64,000 bases of DNA from Variovorax sp. V213 (GCF_041154455.1 NZ_AP028664.1:621001-685000); one strand, 5' to 3'. Positions 28,760 through 38,433 are shown, numbered from the stretch's first letter. Numbers and translations: made by a program. The notes: generated from the letters alone by a model not told the origin.

Positions 28760-29659
28760 TCATCCGGTCTTGCGGATCTCCTCCTTCAGGTCCTTGGCGA
28801 AGGCCTCGGCCAGAGCCAGCCTGCTGCCTGGAAAAGGAAAGATCAGTGCGGACCGGGATGTCATTTCCTCCTTGATGGGGCGCACCACGACGTTCGGTCC
28901 AACAAACGACAACGCAGCCCACCGCGACACTAGCGTGATGCCCAGGCCAGCGGCCACCATGCCGCAGGCAATCACCGAATGCGGCGTCTCCAGCACCACC
29001 TTCGGGCTAACGCCGGAACGCGAGAAAAGATCGTCGATCTGGTGGCGCAGAAAGCTGTGCTGCGACAGCAGCACCATGCGCTCGCCATCCAGGTCCTTCA
29101 TCGACACCTGCCGCTTGCCCGCCAGGCGATGCGCGGCCGGCATCACTGCGACCGACATCGAAGGCTCCAACGGCTCCACCGAAATGGCGGGGCGCGACAA
29201 GGGCAACTCGATCAGGCCCAGGTCGAACTGCCGGGTGGCCACCTGGTCGGCCACCTGTCGCGACGGCAGGCTCTGCACATACACCGACACGTTCGGCCGC
29301 GTCGCCAGAAACCGAGCCAGCGCACGTGGCAACAACGACTGGGACAGCGAGGGCAGGCAGGCGATGCGCAACGCACCTGCGCGCTGTTCGCCGATATCCA
29401 GCGCCACCTGGGCAATCCGGTCCAGGCTTCCGTAAATGGGTTCGATCTCGCTGTAGAGCGCATCGCCTTCCGGGGTTGCCACCAGCCGCCGGCCACGCCG
29501 TTCGAAAAGCTTGTAGCCGATACGAAGCTCCAGCAAGCCGATCGACCGGCTGACCGCCGGCTGGCTCACGCTCATCAGCCGCGCGGCGCCCACCACCGTA
29601 CCGGTGCGCATGACGGAATAGAACGACTCCACTTGTCTGAGATTCAGGCTTGGCTTCAT
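28760..29659 (-). CDS. LysR-family regulator of the dehydrogenase operon
   Basis: A 299-residue LysR-type regulator with helix-turn-helix FYSVMRTGTVVGAARLMSVSQPAVSRSIG and a normal effector domain. It converges on the other LysR gene (15 bp between stops) and is divergent from the Bug/dehydrogenase operon starting at 29790, which it most likely controls. An additional ATG three codons upstream (29668) is available; neither start has a strong ribosome-binding site. The AT-rich divergent gap, with repeated ACAT/CAAACATAA motifs, is a plausible binding region. Confidence 0.9.
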   Translation of the reverse strand: MKPSLNLRQVESFYSVMRTGTVVGAARLMSVSQPAVSRSIGLLELRIGYKLFERRGRRLVATPEGDALYSEIEPIYGSLDRIAQVALDIGEQRAGALRIACLPSLSQSLLPRALARFLATRPNVSVYVQSLPSRQVADQVATRQFDLGLIELPLSRPAISVEPLEPSMSVAVMPAAHRLAGKRQVSMKDLDGERMVLLSQHSFLRHQIDDLFSRSGVSPKVVLETPHSVIACGMVAAGLGITLVSRWAALSFVGPNVVVRPIKEEMTSRSALIFPFPGSRLALAEAFAKDLKEEIRKTG

Positions 29660-29789
29660 ACATAACATTCAAACATAAAGAGCCGGCCGAATTTGAATTG
29701 TCATGAGCAAGGCGCGGCCCAACAATCTGCCATCCCTACAGGAAGTCGCGCCTAACGGCCGCCCTCAACCCTTATCAGGAATCGATGAC

Positions 29790-30809
29790 ATGAGCACAGG
29801 ACATCTGTCGAAAAGTTCTTTCGCCGTGCACCTCACCCGACGCACAGTCGCCGCCGCTATGTTCGGGATGTTGGCCGCCGCACCGGCCGTCCAGGCGCAG
29901 ACGGCGGCACAGAGCTACCCCAACCGCCCGATCCGGCTCATCGTCGGCTTTCCGCCGGGCGGGTCGTCTGACGCGACCGCACGCCTGCTGGGCTCCGCCC
30001 TCAGCGCCAGACTGGGTCAGCCCGTGGTGGTGGAGAACAAGGCGGGCGCCAATACCGTCATCGCCACCCAGTACCTGCGCAGCCAGCCGGCAGACGGTTA
30101 CACCCTGCTGTCGGTCTCGTCTTCTTTCGCCATCAACCCGGCGCTGCAGAAGCTCACCTACAACATCGACACCGACTTCGCGCCGGTCGCCTTGCTCGGC
30201 ATCATTCCACTGATGCTGGTCACGCCGAACGAGGTGCGTGCGAAGTCGTTGCCCGAACTGATCGCACTCGCCAAAGCTCAGCCCGGCAAGCTGCCCTATG
30301 CGAGCTACGGCGCCGGCAGCGCGGGCCACATTGCATCGGAACTGCTGCTGTCGATGACCGGCGCGGAGATGATTCATGTGCCGTACAAGGGCACCGGCCC
30401 AGCGCTGGTCGACGTGATGGGCAACCAGGTGACGATGATGATGCCCACCGTGGCGGCATCCAACGTTCTGGTGAAGGAAGGCAAGCTCAAGGCGCTTGCG
30501 GTGAGCAGCAGCAAGCGGGTGTCGGCGGTGCCCCACATCCCCACCATCGCCGAGTCCGGCCTGCCGGGCTATGAGCTGGTGGCCTGGGAAACGATCCAGG
30601 CGGCAGCGGGCACGCCACCCGAAATCGTGAACAAGCTCAACACCACGATCCGCCAGATCCTCGCCACACCGGAGTTCCGAGACAAGCTCATTGCGCTCGG
30701 CATCGAGCCGGACTCCGGCAAGACTCCCGCCGAAGTAGGCAAGTTCGTGCACGCTGAGGCCGAGAAATTCGCAAAGGTCATCAAGGATCGTGGCATCAAG
30801 CCGGAGTAA
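29790..30809 (+). CDS. Bug (TctC) family periplasmic solute-binding protein
   Basis: A 339-residue binding protein with signal peptide (AAMFGMLAAAPAVQAQT) and the family motifs RPIRLIVGFPPGGSSD, ENKAGANTVIATQYL, ADGYTLL and HVPYKGTGPALVDVMGNQV. The ATG at 29790, preceded by AGGA, gives a proper signal peptide; the open frame extends 29 codons further but that part looks non-coding. It opens an operon that continues, 3 bp after its stop, with the three dehydrogenase genes and RidA, so the captured ligand is probably the dehydrogenase substrate or a precursor of it. Confidence 0.92.
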   Translation: MSTGHLSKSSFAVHLTRRTVAAAMFGMLAAAPAVQAQTAAQSYPNRPIRLIVGFPPGGSSDATARLLGSALSARLGQPVVVENKAGANTVIATQYLRSQPADGYTLLSVSSSFAINPALQKLTYNIDTDFAPVALLGIIPLMLVTPNEVRAKSLPELIALAKAQPGKLPYASYGAGSAGHIASELLLSMTGAEMIHVPYKGTGPALVDVMGNQVTMMMPTVAASNVLVKEGKLKALAVSSSKRVSAVPHIPTIAESGLPGYELVAWETIQAAAGTPPEIVNKLNTTIRQILATPEFRDKLIALGIEPDSGKTPAEVGKFVHAEAEKFAKVIKDRGIKPE

Positions 30810-30812
30810 TGC

Positions 30813-31931
30813 ATGAGCAGTGACAGTGAATTCGACACCCTTGTCTTGGGCGGCGGAGTGGTCGGGATGTCGATAGGTTTCGGCATGGCCCGGGCCGGCG
30901 ACTCGGTCTGCGTATTGGACGGAAGCGATGACTCCTTTCGTGCTTCGCGCGGCAACTTTGGCCTGGTGTGGGTGCAGAACAAGGGCCTAGGCCGACCCGG
31001 TTATGCGCGCTGGACGATGCGGTCCGCCAAGACCTGGCAGGCTCTGGCCGATGACCTATTGGCGCTCACCGGCGTGGACGTCGAGTTGCAGCAGCCGGGC
31101 GGCCTGGCGATGAGCTTCGATGAAAAAACGCTGGTCGCACATGCGCAGAAGCTCGACGCCCTGGGGCGCGAACTCGGCATCAACTACCCGTACCAGGTGC
31201 TGGACCATGACCAGCTCCACAAACTGACCCCAGCCATCGGCCCGGACGTGATCGGTGCCGTGTACTGTCCATTGGACGGCCACGTCAGCCCGCTGCGCAC
31301 GCTGCGCGCCCTGGTTCAGGGCTTCCGTGCCCGCGGCGGCCGTTTGGTAAGCGGGGTGCACGTGGAGCAGATCGAATACAAGGCAGGCCAATTCACGGTG
31401 CAGGCTGGCGGCAAGACCTATGCGGCAGGACGCGTGGTGCTGGCCGCCGGCCTAGGCAACAAGGAGCTGGCGGCCCACGTGGGTCTGAACGCGCCGGTGC
31501 GGCCTGTGCGCGGCCAAATCCTGGTGACCGAGCGCATGCAGCCTTTTCTTTTCCATCCGACGCATTACGTGCGCCAGACCGGCGAGGGCGTGGTGCAGAT
31601 CGGCGACTCGAAGGAAGAGGTCGGCATGGACGACGGCACCACCCACGGCGAGCTGGCCCGCATTGCGGCTCGGGCGATCCGCACCTTCCCAATGCTGGCA
31701 GACGCGAACGTGGTCCGGTCCTGGGGTGCCCTGCGTGTCATGAGCCCGGACGGCTACCCCATCTACCAACAGTCGACCCAATGTCCCGGCGCGTTCGTGG
31801 TGACTTGCCACAGCGGTATCACACTGGCCCCCGTCCACGCAGGCCCTTTGGTGGACTGGATGCGTGGCGGCGCCGAGCCGGCGGAAATCCAGGGATTCAA
31901 AGCGGAGCGCTTCGATGTTCAAACCCATTGA
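30813..31931 (+). CDS. FAD-dependent oxidoreductase, DAO family (OoxB/HcnC-like)
   Basis: A 372-residue flavoprotein with the N-terminal dinucleotide fold LVLGGGVVGMSIGFGMARAG and the DAO-family ending in which the FAD lid recurs (VRSWGALRVMSPDGYPI ... CHSGITLAPVHAG). With the following [2Fe-2S] protein and second flavoprotein it makes the three-subunit layout of opine oxidase (OoxB), HcnABC and dye-linked proline/hydroxyproline dehydrogenases. This subunit would hold the substrate site that oxidises a C-N bond. The specific substrate is not readable. The next gene begins 17 bp before this one stops. Confidence 0.88.
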   Translation: MSSDSEFDTLVLGGGVVGMSIGFGMARAGDSVCVLDGSDDSFRASRGNFGLVWVQNKGLGRPGYARWTMRSAKTWQALADDLLALTGVDVELQQPGGLAMSFDEKTLVAHAQKLDALGRELGINYPYQVLDHDQLHKLTPAIGPDVIGAVYCPLDGHVSPLRTLRALVQGFRARGGRLVSGVHVEQIEYKAGQFTVQAGGKTYAAGRVVLAAGLGNKELAAHVGLNAPVRPVRGQILVTERMQPFLFHPTHYVRQTGEGVVQIGDSKEEVGMDDGTTHGELARIAARAIRTFPMLADANVVRSWGALRVMSPDGYPIYQQSTQCPGAFVVTCHSGITLAPVHAGPLVDWMRGGAEPAEIQGFKAERFDVQTH

Positions 31932-32232
31932 CCTACCCGCTGCCGAGCAGCGCAAGAGCATCGTCATCCACGTCGAAGGGCGTGAGATCCAGGTCCGCGA
32001 AGGCCAGACCCTGGCCACGGCCCTGCTCGGCGCCGGCGTAGTGCATTTTCGCAGGACATCGGTTTCCGGCGCACCCCGAGCGCCGCTGTGCCTGATGGGT
32101 GTCTGCTTCGATTGCCTGGTCGAAGTGGACGGCTCGCAGAACCTGCAATCGTGCCTGGTCGAAGTGAAAAACGGTATGCAGGTGCGCCTGCCGACGGGTG
32201 CACGCCACATCAAGAACGAGGAGACGGCATGA
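31915..32232 (+). CDS. [2Fe-2S] ferredoxin-like subunit (HcnA/OoxA N-terminal type)
   Basis: A 105-residue electron-transfer subunit with a ferredoxin-like fold (IVIHVEGREIQVREGQTLAT) and four cysteines laid out as CLMGVCFDCLVEVDG then CL, the plant-type/HcnA-like cluster-binding pattern. It would carry electrons between the two flavoprotein subunits. It overlaps the DAO gene by 17 bp and its stop overlaps the next start as ATGA (32229-32232). Confidence 0.88.
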   Translation: MFKPIDLPAAEQRKSIVIHVEGREIQVREGQTLATALLGAGVVHFRRTSVSGAPRAPLCLMGVCFDCLVEVDGSQNLQSCLVEVKNGMQVRLPTGARHIKNEETA

Positions 32233-33737
32233 ACAGCCTGAACGCTCGCGAAACCTTGGCAGTCGCCGGGGACGGCGACGGGTTTACCCACGACCTGATC
32301 ATCATCGGTGCCGGCCCGGCGGGCATGTCCGCCGCCATCACCGCCATGGAAGCCGGGCTGCGCACCATCGTGCTCGACGAGCAACTGCGCGCCGGTGGAC
32401 AAATCTACCGCAACGTGTCGGTGGCGCTGCCCACCGTCGCGGCACTGCTGGGCCCCGACTATCGCCACGGCAGTGATCTGGTCGACCGGTTTGCGGCCTC
32501 GGGCGTCGAGGTGCGCCACGACACGTCGGCCTGGGACATCGGCCACGACCTGACAGTGACCGCACAGAAGGCAGGCCGGTCTTTCACCCTCCGTGCCCCG
32601 CAACTGCTGGTGGCCAACGGCGCGATGGAGCGCCCCTCTCCCATCCCGGGCTGGACCCTGCCCGGCGTGATGAACGCCGGCGCGGCACAGATTGCCCTGA
32701 AGACCGCACAGCAGGTGCCATCTGGCGCGATCGTGTTGGTCGGCAACGGGCCGCTGCTGCTGCTGGTAGCCTGCCAGCTCTTGAAAGCGGGCGCACGGGT
32801 TGCTGGCATCGTCGATACCTCGCCCGCTTCAAACCGCACACGGGCCATGCCGCATGTCGTGTCCGCACTGCGTGCACCAGGCATGCTAACCAAGGGCCTG
32901 CGCATGCTGTGGCGACTTCGGCACGCGGGCGTGCCGCATTTCAAACATGCCGAATCGGTTCGATTCGAATCTTCGTCCAACCAGCAGCGTGTCGAGACGG
33001 TCAGCTTTGTCAGCCAAGGCCGGAGTCAAAACCTGCAAGCCGACGTCGTTTTGCTGCACCACGGCGTGGTGCCCAACACGCAGATTAGCCGACTGCTTCG
33101 TGTGGAACACGTCTGGAGCGATGCCCAACTGACCTGGCACCCGGTCGTCGACGTTTGGGGAGAGACATCGCTTGCCGGGCTTCGTCTTGCCGGCGACGGC
33201 ACCAGCATCGGTGGCGCGCTTGCGGCCGAGGCACGCGGCGCCATCGCGGCCTTGGGTGCGGGCGTTGCGCTTGGGAAGCTCGACGCCGCACAAGCAGAGC
33301 GCCGAGCCCATCCGTGGCGCCGGCAGTTGGCCAAACAAAGCGCCATCCGGCCGTTTCTCGATGCGCTCTACCGTCCACCCGAGTGGCTGATCGATTGCCC
33401 GGATGAAACGTTGGTCTGCCGGTGCGAAGAAGTGACGGCCGGTCGCATCCGTGAAATGGCCCGACTGGGCTGCGAAGGCCCCAACCAGACCAAGTTCTTC
33501 AGTCGCTGCGGCATGGGGCCCTGCCAGGGCCGCATGTGCAGCATCACCGTGACACAGGTTCTGGCCAAGGCACTGGACCGCGCACCTCAGGAGGTGGGCG
33601 CATATCGGGTCCGAGCGCCGCTCAAACCCGTCCGCCTGGCCTCTCTTGCCGCGCTGGCGCATGCCGAACCCACTGCAGCCACTCTAAAACATCCGCAAAG
33701 ATATAAACATGTCGGACATCCAACGCCATCACTCTAA
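32229..33737 (+). CDS. FAD/NAD(P)-binding oxidoreductase with BFD-like [2Fe-2S] end (HcnB/OoxA-like)
   Basis: A 502-residue flavoprotein. An FAD-binding Rossmann motif (LIIIGAGPAGMSAAITAMEAG) is at residue ~20 and a second nucleotide fold (IVLVGNGPLLLLVACQLLKAG) near residue 175. The C-terminal ~100 residues have CRCEEVTAGRIREMARLGC then CGMGPCQGRMC, a BFD-like cluster domain. This is the alpha-type subunit of the opine-oxidase/HcnABC class. The ATG at 32229 is preferred to the long upstream open frame because of the ATGA coupling. It overlaps the RidA gene by 29 bp. Confidence 0.9.
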   Translation: MNSLNARETLAVAGDGDGFTHDLIIIGAGPAGMSAAITAMEAGLRTIVLDEQLRAGGQIYRNVSVALPTVAALLGPDYRHGSDLVDRFAASGVEVRHDTSAWDIGHDLTVTAQKAGRSFTLRAPQLLVANGAMERPSPIPGWTLPGVMNAGAAQIALKTAQQVPSGAIVLVGNGPLLLLVACQLLKAGARVAGIVDTSPASNRTRAMPHVVSALRAPGMLTKGLRMLWRLRHAGVPHFKHAESVRFESSSNQQRVETVSFVSQGRSQNLQADVVLLHHGVVPNTQISRLLRVEHVWSDAQLTWHPVVDVWGETSLAGLRLAGDGTSIGGALAAEARGAIAALGAGVALGKLDAAQAERRAHPWRRQLAKQSAIRPFLDALYRPPEWLIDCPDETLVCRCEEVTAGRIREMARLGCEGPNQTKFFSRCGMGPCQGRMCSITVTQVLAKALDRAPQEVGAYRVRAPLKPVRLASLAALAHAEPTAATLKHPQRYKHVGHPTPSL

Positions 33738-34077
33738 CGCCCGCATTAGCAAGATCGTGACCCACGGCGGGCTTGCTTACCTCAGCGGTCAGACCGCGAA
33801 AGGCAGCGCTGTCGCCGAGGCCGGCATCAAGGAACAAACCGCGGAAGTGCTGTCCCGCATCGACGCACTGTTGGCAGAGGTCGGCACCAATGCCAGCCGC
33901 CTACTCACCGTCACCATATACCTGCGAGAGATTGCGGATTTCGCCGGAATGAACGCGGAATGGGAAGCATGGCTTGAAGGGAACCATGCCACAGCACCGA
34001 CGCGCACGACCGTGGAGGCAGCCCTCGCCACCGCCAGCCTGCTAGTCGAAATGACAGCGGTTGCGGCCTTGGCTTGA
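33709..34077 (+). CDS. RidA-family enamine/imine deaminase
   Basis: A 122-residue Rid/YjgF/YER057c/UK114 protein: GGLAYLSGQTA, AEVLSRIDALLAEVGTNASRL, and APTRTTVEAALA with the Arg that in RidA binds the substrate carboxylate. It is the last gene of the dehydrogenase operon and overlaps the upstream gene by 29 bp. A Rid protein next to an amine or imino-acid dehydrogenase fits hydrolysis of the reactive imine the dehydrogenase makes, which also argues that the substrate is a nitrogen compound. Confidence 0.92.
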   Translation: MSDIQRHHSNARISKIVTHGGLAYLSGQTAKGSAVAEAGIKEQTAEVLSRIDALLAEVGTNASRLLTVTIYLREIADFAGMNAEWEAWLEGNHATAPTRTTVEAALATASLLVEMTAVAALA

Positions 34078-34130
34078 ATTCGCTGCCGATAGTACCTATT
34101 CGCACACGCCCTTCGAATGCCAGCAATCGT

Positions 34131-34172
34131 TGCGTAGCCGCCCCTCAGGTATGCCCGCTCCAGACTGATTGC
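34131..34172. repeat. Left copy of direct repeat flanking the helicase island
   Basis: Bases 34131-34167 are identical to 38656-38692; the match extends another five bases with one mismatch. The pair brackets the lower-GC two-gene island in the same orientation. This copy contains only the distal part of the longer dispersed repeat seen at 38656-38757. Confidence 0.75.
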
Positions 34173-34353
34173 TGAAGTTCACCAATGACAGCTTCGCGGA
34201 CTTTCAGTCCTGGGCAGCGAGTCCAAGGGCGATGTCGTGGGGCGTCTTGCCAGGCCGCCAGCAGAAACCTCGACTTGAACCACCGGTAGCCACAGGCCCT
34301 ACTTGCTGCGCGTTGCCGCAACTGGAGACTTAGCCCTTCCCGATACTCAGGGC

Positions 34354-37300
34354 TTATGGCGCGCTCCAAGATGTCCAGCCTTCCTTGACGCGGTTTCGCA
34401 ATGTCTTCCAGTCCTCATTCGGCTGCGCCGCTGCCGTCCAGAACTCGCATACACCCCAGGTCTCATGTGATGCGATGCGAGCGCCAGACCGCCCGATGAC
34501 TTGGTAGAGCGCTAGCTTCTCGAGCGTGTCCAGTCCGTCTCGAACACATCCACTTAGGCGTTCAAGGGTCAGCCATGACTCAACGATGGCCTCGCTCGCG
34601 CGGCGGACCAATTCTGGAAGTGATGCGATGTATGCGATGTCCGGGAGGACCCGCATGACGAAGTCCCGGCTGTTCTCACACTTATTTAGCTTCGTCAGGG
34701 AAGCGTTAAAAACCTTCTCCATGGCCGTGAACGGCTTCCCGGCAACCCATGCTTCGAGGAGCGGTAGAAGTCTTGGAATGGCAAATGCCCCTCGCTCCTC
34801 CGGCGTCGTCAGCGCAGCAAATTTTCTGCCGAACAAGGTTTCAAGCCCTTCCTGACGAGTCATCTCAATAAAGGCCCTCGGTTCCGACTTCAGCCAATCG
34901 AAGAGCCATCGAATCCAACCATTTACTGAAGTGTCACTCGGCGGTGACTGAAGATATTTTTCCAACGAGCGAAGCGTGGAAGCCTGAATGCCGAACTTCG
35001 CTGCGAGCGCATTCGACCAATCAGAATCTTCATCCGGGTCTGCAAGCTTCTTTTTGGCCGCGATTGCCGCATCTACGCGAGACTCCAGCCAATTCTGGTC
35101 ACCGGACAGACCTTTCAGGTATGCGTTGAAGGTTCGAGCCAATATTGCGCGAGACTTAGTCTCAGTCTCTTCATCCGATTCGCCGACAGGAAGGCGTCGA
35201 AGCAGATAGTCGGCTGCAACGTGATTCTCCTCATGCGAGTGGATTGAGTCGAGAATAGGCGCGAGCGGGTCCTCGATCGCGAGGCATTGGTCCGATTGAG
35301 AAAAAATTTCCTTAAGGCTCGTCCAATGGTCATGGATGAGGCCGACCGAATCGTCGAAGAAGACCACTTGGCTTGGGATGACAAGAACGAACCCATACGA
35401 GCTCTCGCCGGCTCGTCCTGCTCTACCTGCGGCGTTCAGTAGCTCGTGGGCCTGCAGACGTTCGAGTTGGTTGTTTGCCGCGTCGAAACGGCTGTCGCCT
35501 GCAATCAGAACAATCTGGCTAGGAAGATTCATTCCCTGCGCAAGCGTCGACGTCGCGGCCAACACATGGATGCCGTCTTTGCGACGATACAGCGATTCGT
35601 GCAGATGCCGCTCCGCAGGTAGAAGCCGGGCGTGGTGCGGTAGCGCCGATGAAGTCACTTCCTTTTTGGAGGAAACATCAATGTATAAGCTTTCTGCGCA
35701 GCCAACTTCCTGCAAGGCAAGGTCAAGAAGTTGATTCTCCTCAGTGCTCAACTGGATTGCGTTCTTGCCCAGTCGCTCCCTGGTGTACTCGGCAGTGCTG
35801 TTCGCGTTAACTGTCGTCTGACAGAAGATGAGGGTCTTAAGCACCCGAGAGGAACTGTGGTCGACGGCGGCAGATCCAATGGCCGACGCAACGTTGTTCG
35901 CGTTGGGCGTCAGTTTCCAATACTTGCTGAGCGCCAATTGAACCGGCCGGTCAAGCAAGGGAAGCAGTGCGTAGTCGACGCGGTTCGTCGTGTCCCAAGT
36001 CTGCTTCAGACCGAAGAAGCCTTGTGGCCGAGCCAGCATTTTTCGCTTTGCTTTTTCAGGGGGCGCGATGGTCGTCGCAGAGGCCTTCAATGACCTCGCG
36101 AGGGTGGTCAGTGCGTCGACCTCGGAGCGCGGATACACCAGGCAGCCGCGCACCTGTCGAGTCGGCTTCCAACTCATGGAGAGTGCAAGACACTGTCGAT
36201 TCATGATGCTCTGGAGCCATCCAGCAATTTGAGTTGCGTTGCTCATCATGGCCGACAGCATCAGCATGTCGGCCTTCGGAGCTAGCTCCACGGCATTGAG
36301 CACGCAGAGCATGGAATCGACGGCACGTTTCCCCCGCTCTGTGTCGATGGCATGCAGTAGGTGGCACTCGTCAAAGACGATGAGGCCAACGTTCTCGAAT
36401 AGTCTCGGTTCGAAGCCCATCAGAGCGAGACATCGCTCCGGCGTCATGACAGTGATTGGAGGAAGACGGACAGCGTCGAATCCGAATGGGTCGTCGCTCG
36501 CGTACTCGCGTTCAACATCCGCGTCCGGAAACGCTGTGTCTAGGACTCGCGCCGTTTGGTCTACGAGTGATAGCGTAGGAGCCAGAAACACAACATCCAG
36601 CTGCCTGCTGAGTGTGGCAAGTAGTTTCAGTTCAGATAGCGTTGACTTCCCTGCTCCGGTTGGGAAGCTGATTGCAGCGGATGTTCCAACGTCTAGGTAG
36701 CCGCTTCGAATGGCGTCGATGTGGTTCGGCCAAAGGTACGGGCGACGGCGCGAAATATGGCGAACTCCCTGCCTCCACCTAGCTGAGTCGCTGCCGTTGG
36801 GCGGGCTGAGATTGGCAACACTAGCCTGCGGAAAGTCCCCGGCGAGAATCTTGAGCAACACAGCTAGATGCCGCGGCCCAGCAAGAACCCGAACTATCGT
36901 TTGACCTTCATACGGGCTACCGACTGTTCGACTGCAAAGAGCCTCTACTCTCGCGAACTCCTCCTTGCTACTCGAATCCGCGTCGCCAAGCATCTCGGCT
37001 GCTAGCGCGGCGAGCGCGTTGTTAATCAGGTGGTACAGCGCATCAATCGCCCGCTCGATGCTCTGGTGACCATCACTAGCTGTACTTGCGAACTCAGACT
37101 GCGGCTGAATGTTGGCGAGTTCGCCTTTGGCAAATCGGCGGATTGCGGCCAAGAGCGAAGCCCGATGGGGATTAGACTGAGAGAGGTCTTCTTCAATCTC
37201 TCCGGCCATCTCGGCGGCATCAGCACTCGCTCCAGCAATCATGAAGAGCACAGTCGCTGACACCTCAGGCGAAACGCAATCCAGCTCAAGGCGGGAGGCC

Positions 37301-37644
37301 ACCTTTTCCCCAAGGATACGTTCTGCTTGCAGGAGAACGTAGTGCGCGGTACCCGCGACGAAAGCCGCCGAGCGACGATCTTCGCGAGATGGGCTCACCG
37401 AGATGAGAGCTTCTTGAGTGCTTGCAAGCTCCCTGAGGAACTTCATCTCTTTGGCGACGTTTGAAAGCGTCTCTGCTCTTGATTCATCCCCTTGGTCGGC
37501 TTGCGTGGCTAGGTCACGCAGCCGCATGCGCGCAGCCACGATGGTTGTATATATCCTGGTGAACTCTTTCGAGAGCTGGTTGTTATCCAGTCCATCAAGA
37601 ACAGGAGCGTGCCGAATCAGTTCTTCGGTAGAAGGGTCAAACAT
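34354..37644 (-). CDS. Ski2-like SF2 helicase of a Hachiman-like defence pair (HamB-like)
   Basis: A 1096-residue helicase. The first ~320 residues are an alpha-helical region without recognised motif. The SF2 core follows: Walker A FPTGAGKST near residue 330, FLAPTLSLVDQ (motif Ia), Walker B IVFDECH (DECH) near 425, motif III MLSAMMSN, ATSTLAQGMN (motif V) and the Ski2/HamB-type motif VI NAAGRAGRAGESSYG near 743. The last ~300 residues are helical. The ATG at 37644 with GGGAG upstream is chosen over an adjacent TTG. It lies 18 bp after the PD-(D/E)xK-like gene. A small nuclease gene before a Ski2-like helicase is the layout of Hachiman (HamA-HamB). Lower GC and flanking direct repeats suggest acquisition. 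The helicase call is firm; the defence system assignment is inference. Confidence 0.8.
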   Translation of the reverse strand: MFDPSTEELIRHAPVLDGLDNNQLSKEFTRIYTTIVAARMRLRDLATQADQGDESRAETLSNVAKEMKFLRELASTQEALISVSPSREDRRSAAFVAGTAHYVLLQAERILGEKVASRLELDCVSPEVSATVLFMIAGASADAAEMAGEIEEDLSQSNPHRASLLAAIRRFAKGELANIQPQSEFASTASDGHQSIERAIDALYHLINNALAALAAEMLGDADSSSKEEFARVEALCSRTVGSPYEGQTIVRVLAGPRHLAVLLKILAGDFPQASVANLSPPNGSDSARWRQGVRHISRRRPYLWPNHIDAIRSGYLDVGTSAAISFPTGAGKSTLSELKLLATLSRQLDVVFLAPTLSLVDQTARVLDTAFPDADVEREYASDDPFGFDAVRLPPITVMTPERCLALMGFEPRLFENVGLIVFDECHLLHAIDTERGKRAVDSMLCVLNAVELAPKADMLMLSAMMSNATQIAGWLQSIMNRQCLALSMSWKPTRQVRGCLVYPRSEVDALTTLARSLKASATTIAPPEKAKRKMLARPQGFFGLKQTWDTTNRVDYALLPLLDRPVQLALSKYWKLTPNANNVASAIGSAAVDHSSSRVLKTLIFCQTTVNANSTAEYTRERLGKNAIQLSTEENQLLDLALQEVGCAESLYIDVSSKKEVTSSALPHHARLLPAERHLHESLYRRKDGIHVLAATSTLAQGMNLPSQIVLIAGDSRFDAANNQLERLQAHELLNAAGRAGRAGESSYGFVLVIPSQVVFFDDSVGLIHDHWTSLKEIFSQSDQCLAIEDPLAPILDSIHSHEENHVAADYLLRRLPVGESDEETETKSRAILARTFNAYLKGLSGDQNWLESRVDAAIAAKKKLADPDEDSDWSNALAAKFGIQASTLRSLEKYLQSPPSDTSVNGWIRWLFDWLKSEPRAFIEMTRQEGLETLFGRKFAALTTPEERGAFAIPRLLPLLEAWVAGKPFTAMEKVFNASLTKLNKCENSRDFVMRVLPDIAYIASLPELVRRASEAIVESWLTLERLSGCVRDGLDTLEKLALYQVIGRSGARIASHETWGVCEFWTAAAQPNEDWKTLRNRVKEGWTSWSAP

Positions 37645-37662
37645 CAAAAAGCACTCCCGAAA

Positions 37663-38433
37663 TTAGAACGTGGCAACTTGAGCTATTGCTTTGGCGGCTA
37701 AATTCGCCATCCACGCTCTAACATCGTTGACCACGAAAACTTCTGCCCTTCGACGGTCGCTGTTCCCCTGAACCTTCGTGTCGTAGTCCTTAAAGAGACT
37801 CTTTCGAGAAGCTGGTGTGCTCTTGCTTGCGGTAATACTGATGCGATAGCGCCTGGTCGTATTCCAAGAAATCTTGTTGACGGCTGCAGCCGGGTTCGGG
37901 TGATGGGCCACTGCCAAAATTCCAGAGGCTTGTTGCGTGATTCTGTTTACTCCATGTCCCGACTCAAACTTGACGAACTCGGGCCAAACATCGTCTCGAA
38001 CTGTGTCTCTCGGATTCTCGGTCGCCTTGTCCTCGAAAATAATCGTCGCCACGACGTTTTGCGACCCATCAAGCAATATTTCGAGGCCGTCGAGGCCCTT
38101 CTCGGCGTGAATCAGGTGCGGAAGCGCAATGAGAGCGCCTGGCCTGTGCACATGGGCCGCAAGCCACGACATAACCTGGAACATCCACCCATCTCGGTGC
38201 CAGGGGTCTGCGCCCTTCTGGGTAAGGAGTTCCACAGCGTCTAACTTCGCCGCGTCGTTTGTTAGTGGATTCCCTGCGGGGTTGACCGCGTGAAGAATCT
38301 CAGCAACGTGAAATGCTTGACCAATGGCCACCCACGCAATCCACTTTGCAAGGACATCCTCGTCAGGCACTTCCCAGGTATTGCCGGTCCACAGCGAGTC
38401 CGTCGTTCCGAACGGAGTTAGATTGATTGGCAA
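37663..38433 (-). CDS. PD-(D/E)xK-like protein of a Hachiman-like pair (HamA-like)
   Basis: A 256-residue soluble protein. In the middle, GLDGLEILLDG (Asp115) followed by VATIIFEDKATENPRDT gives a D...E134-x-K136 pattern of a PD-(D/E)xK nuclease, the fold HamA uses. The N-terminal helical half and the Trp-rich stretch (DGWMFQVMSWLAAH) are not familiar, and I do not see the usual DUF1837 consensus, so this may be a divergent HamA or another nuclease. The start is TTG at 38433, supported by GGGGAGG six bases upstream; no ATG is available nearby. The helicase gene follows after 18 bp in the same operon. Confidence 0.55.
   Translation of the reverse strand: MPINLTPFGTTDSLWTGNTWEVPDEDVLAKWIAWVAIGQAFHVAEILHAVNPAGNPLTNDAAKLDAVELLTQKGADPWHRDGWMFQVMSWLAAHVHRPGALIALPHLIHAEKGLDGLEILLDGSQNVVATIIFEDKATENPRDTVRDDVWPEFVKFESGHGVNRITQQASGILAVAHHPNPAAAVNKISWNTTRRYRISITASKSTPASRKSLFKDYDTKVQGNSDRRRAEVFVVNDVRAWMANLAAKAIAQVATF

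Noticed and set aside
34145..34369. Small minus-strand frame left of the helicase gene
   Set aside because: It overlaps the flanking direct repeat and the helicase end, and its composition is not protein-like.
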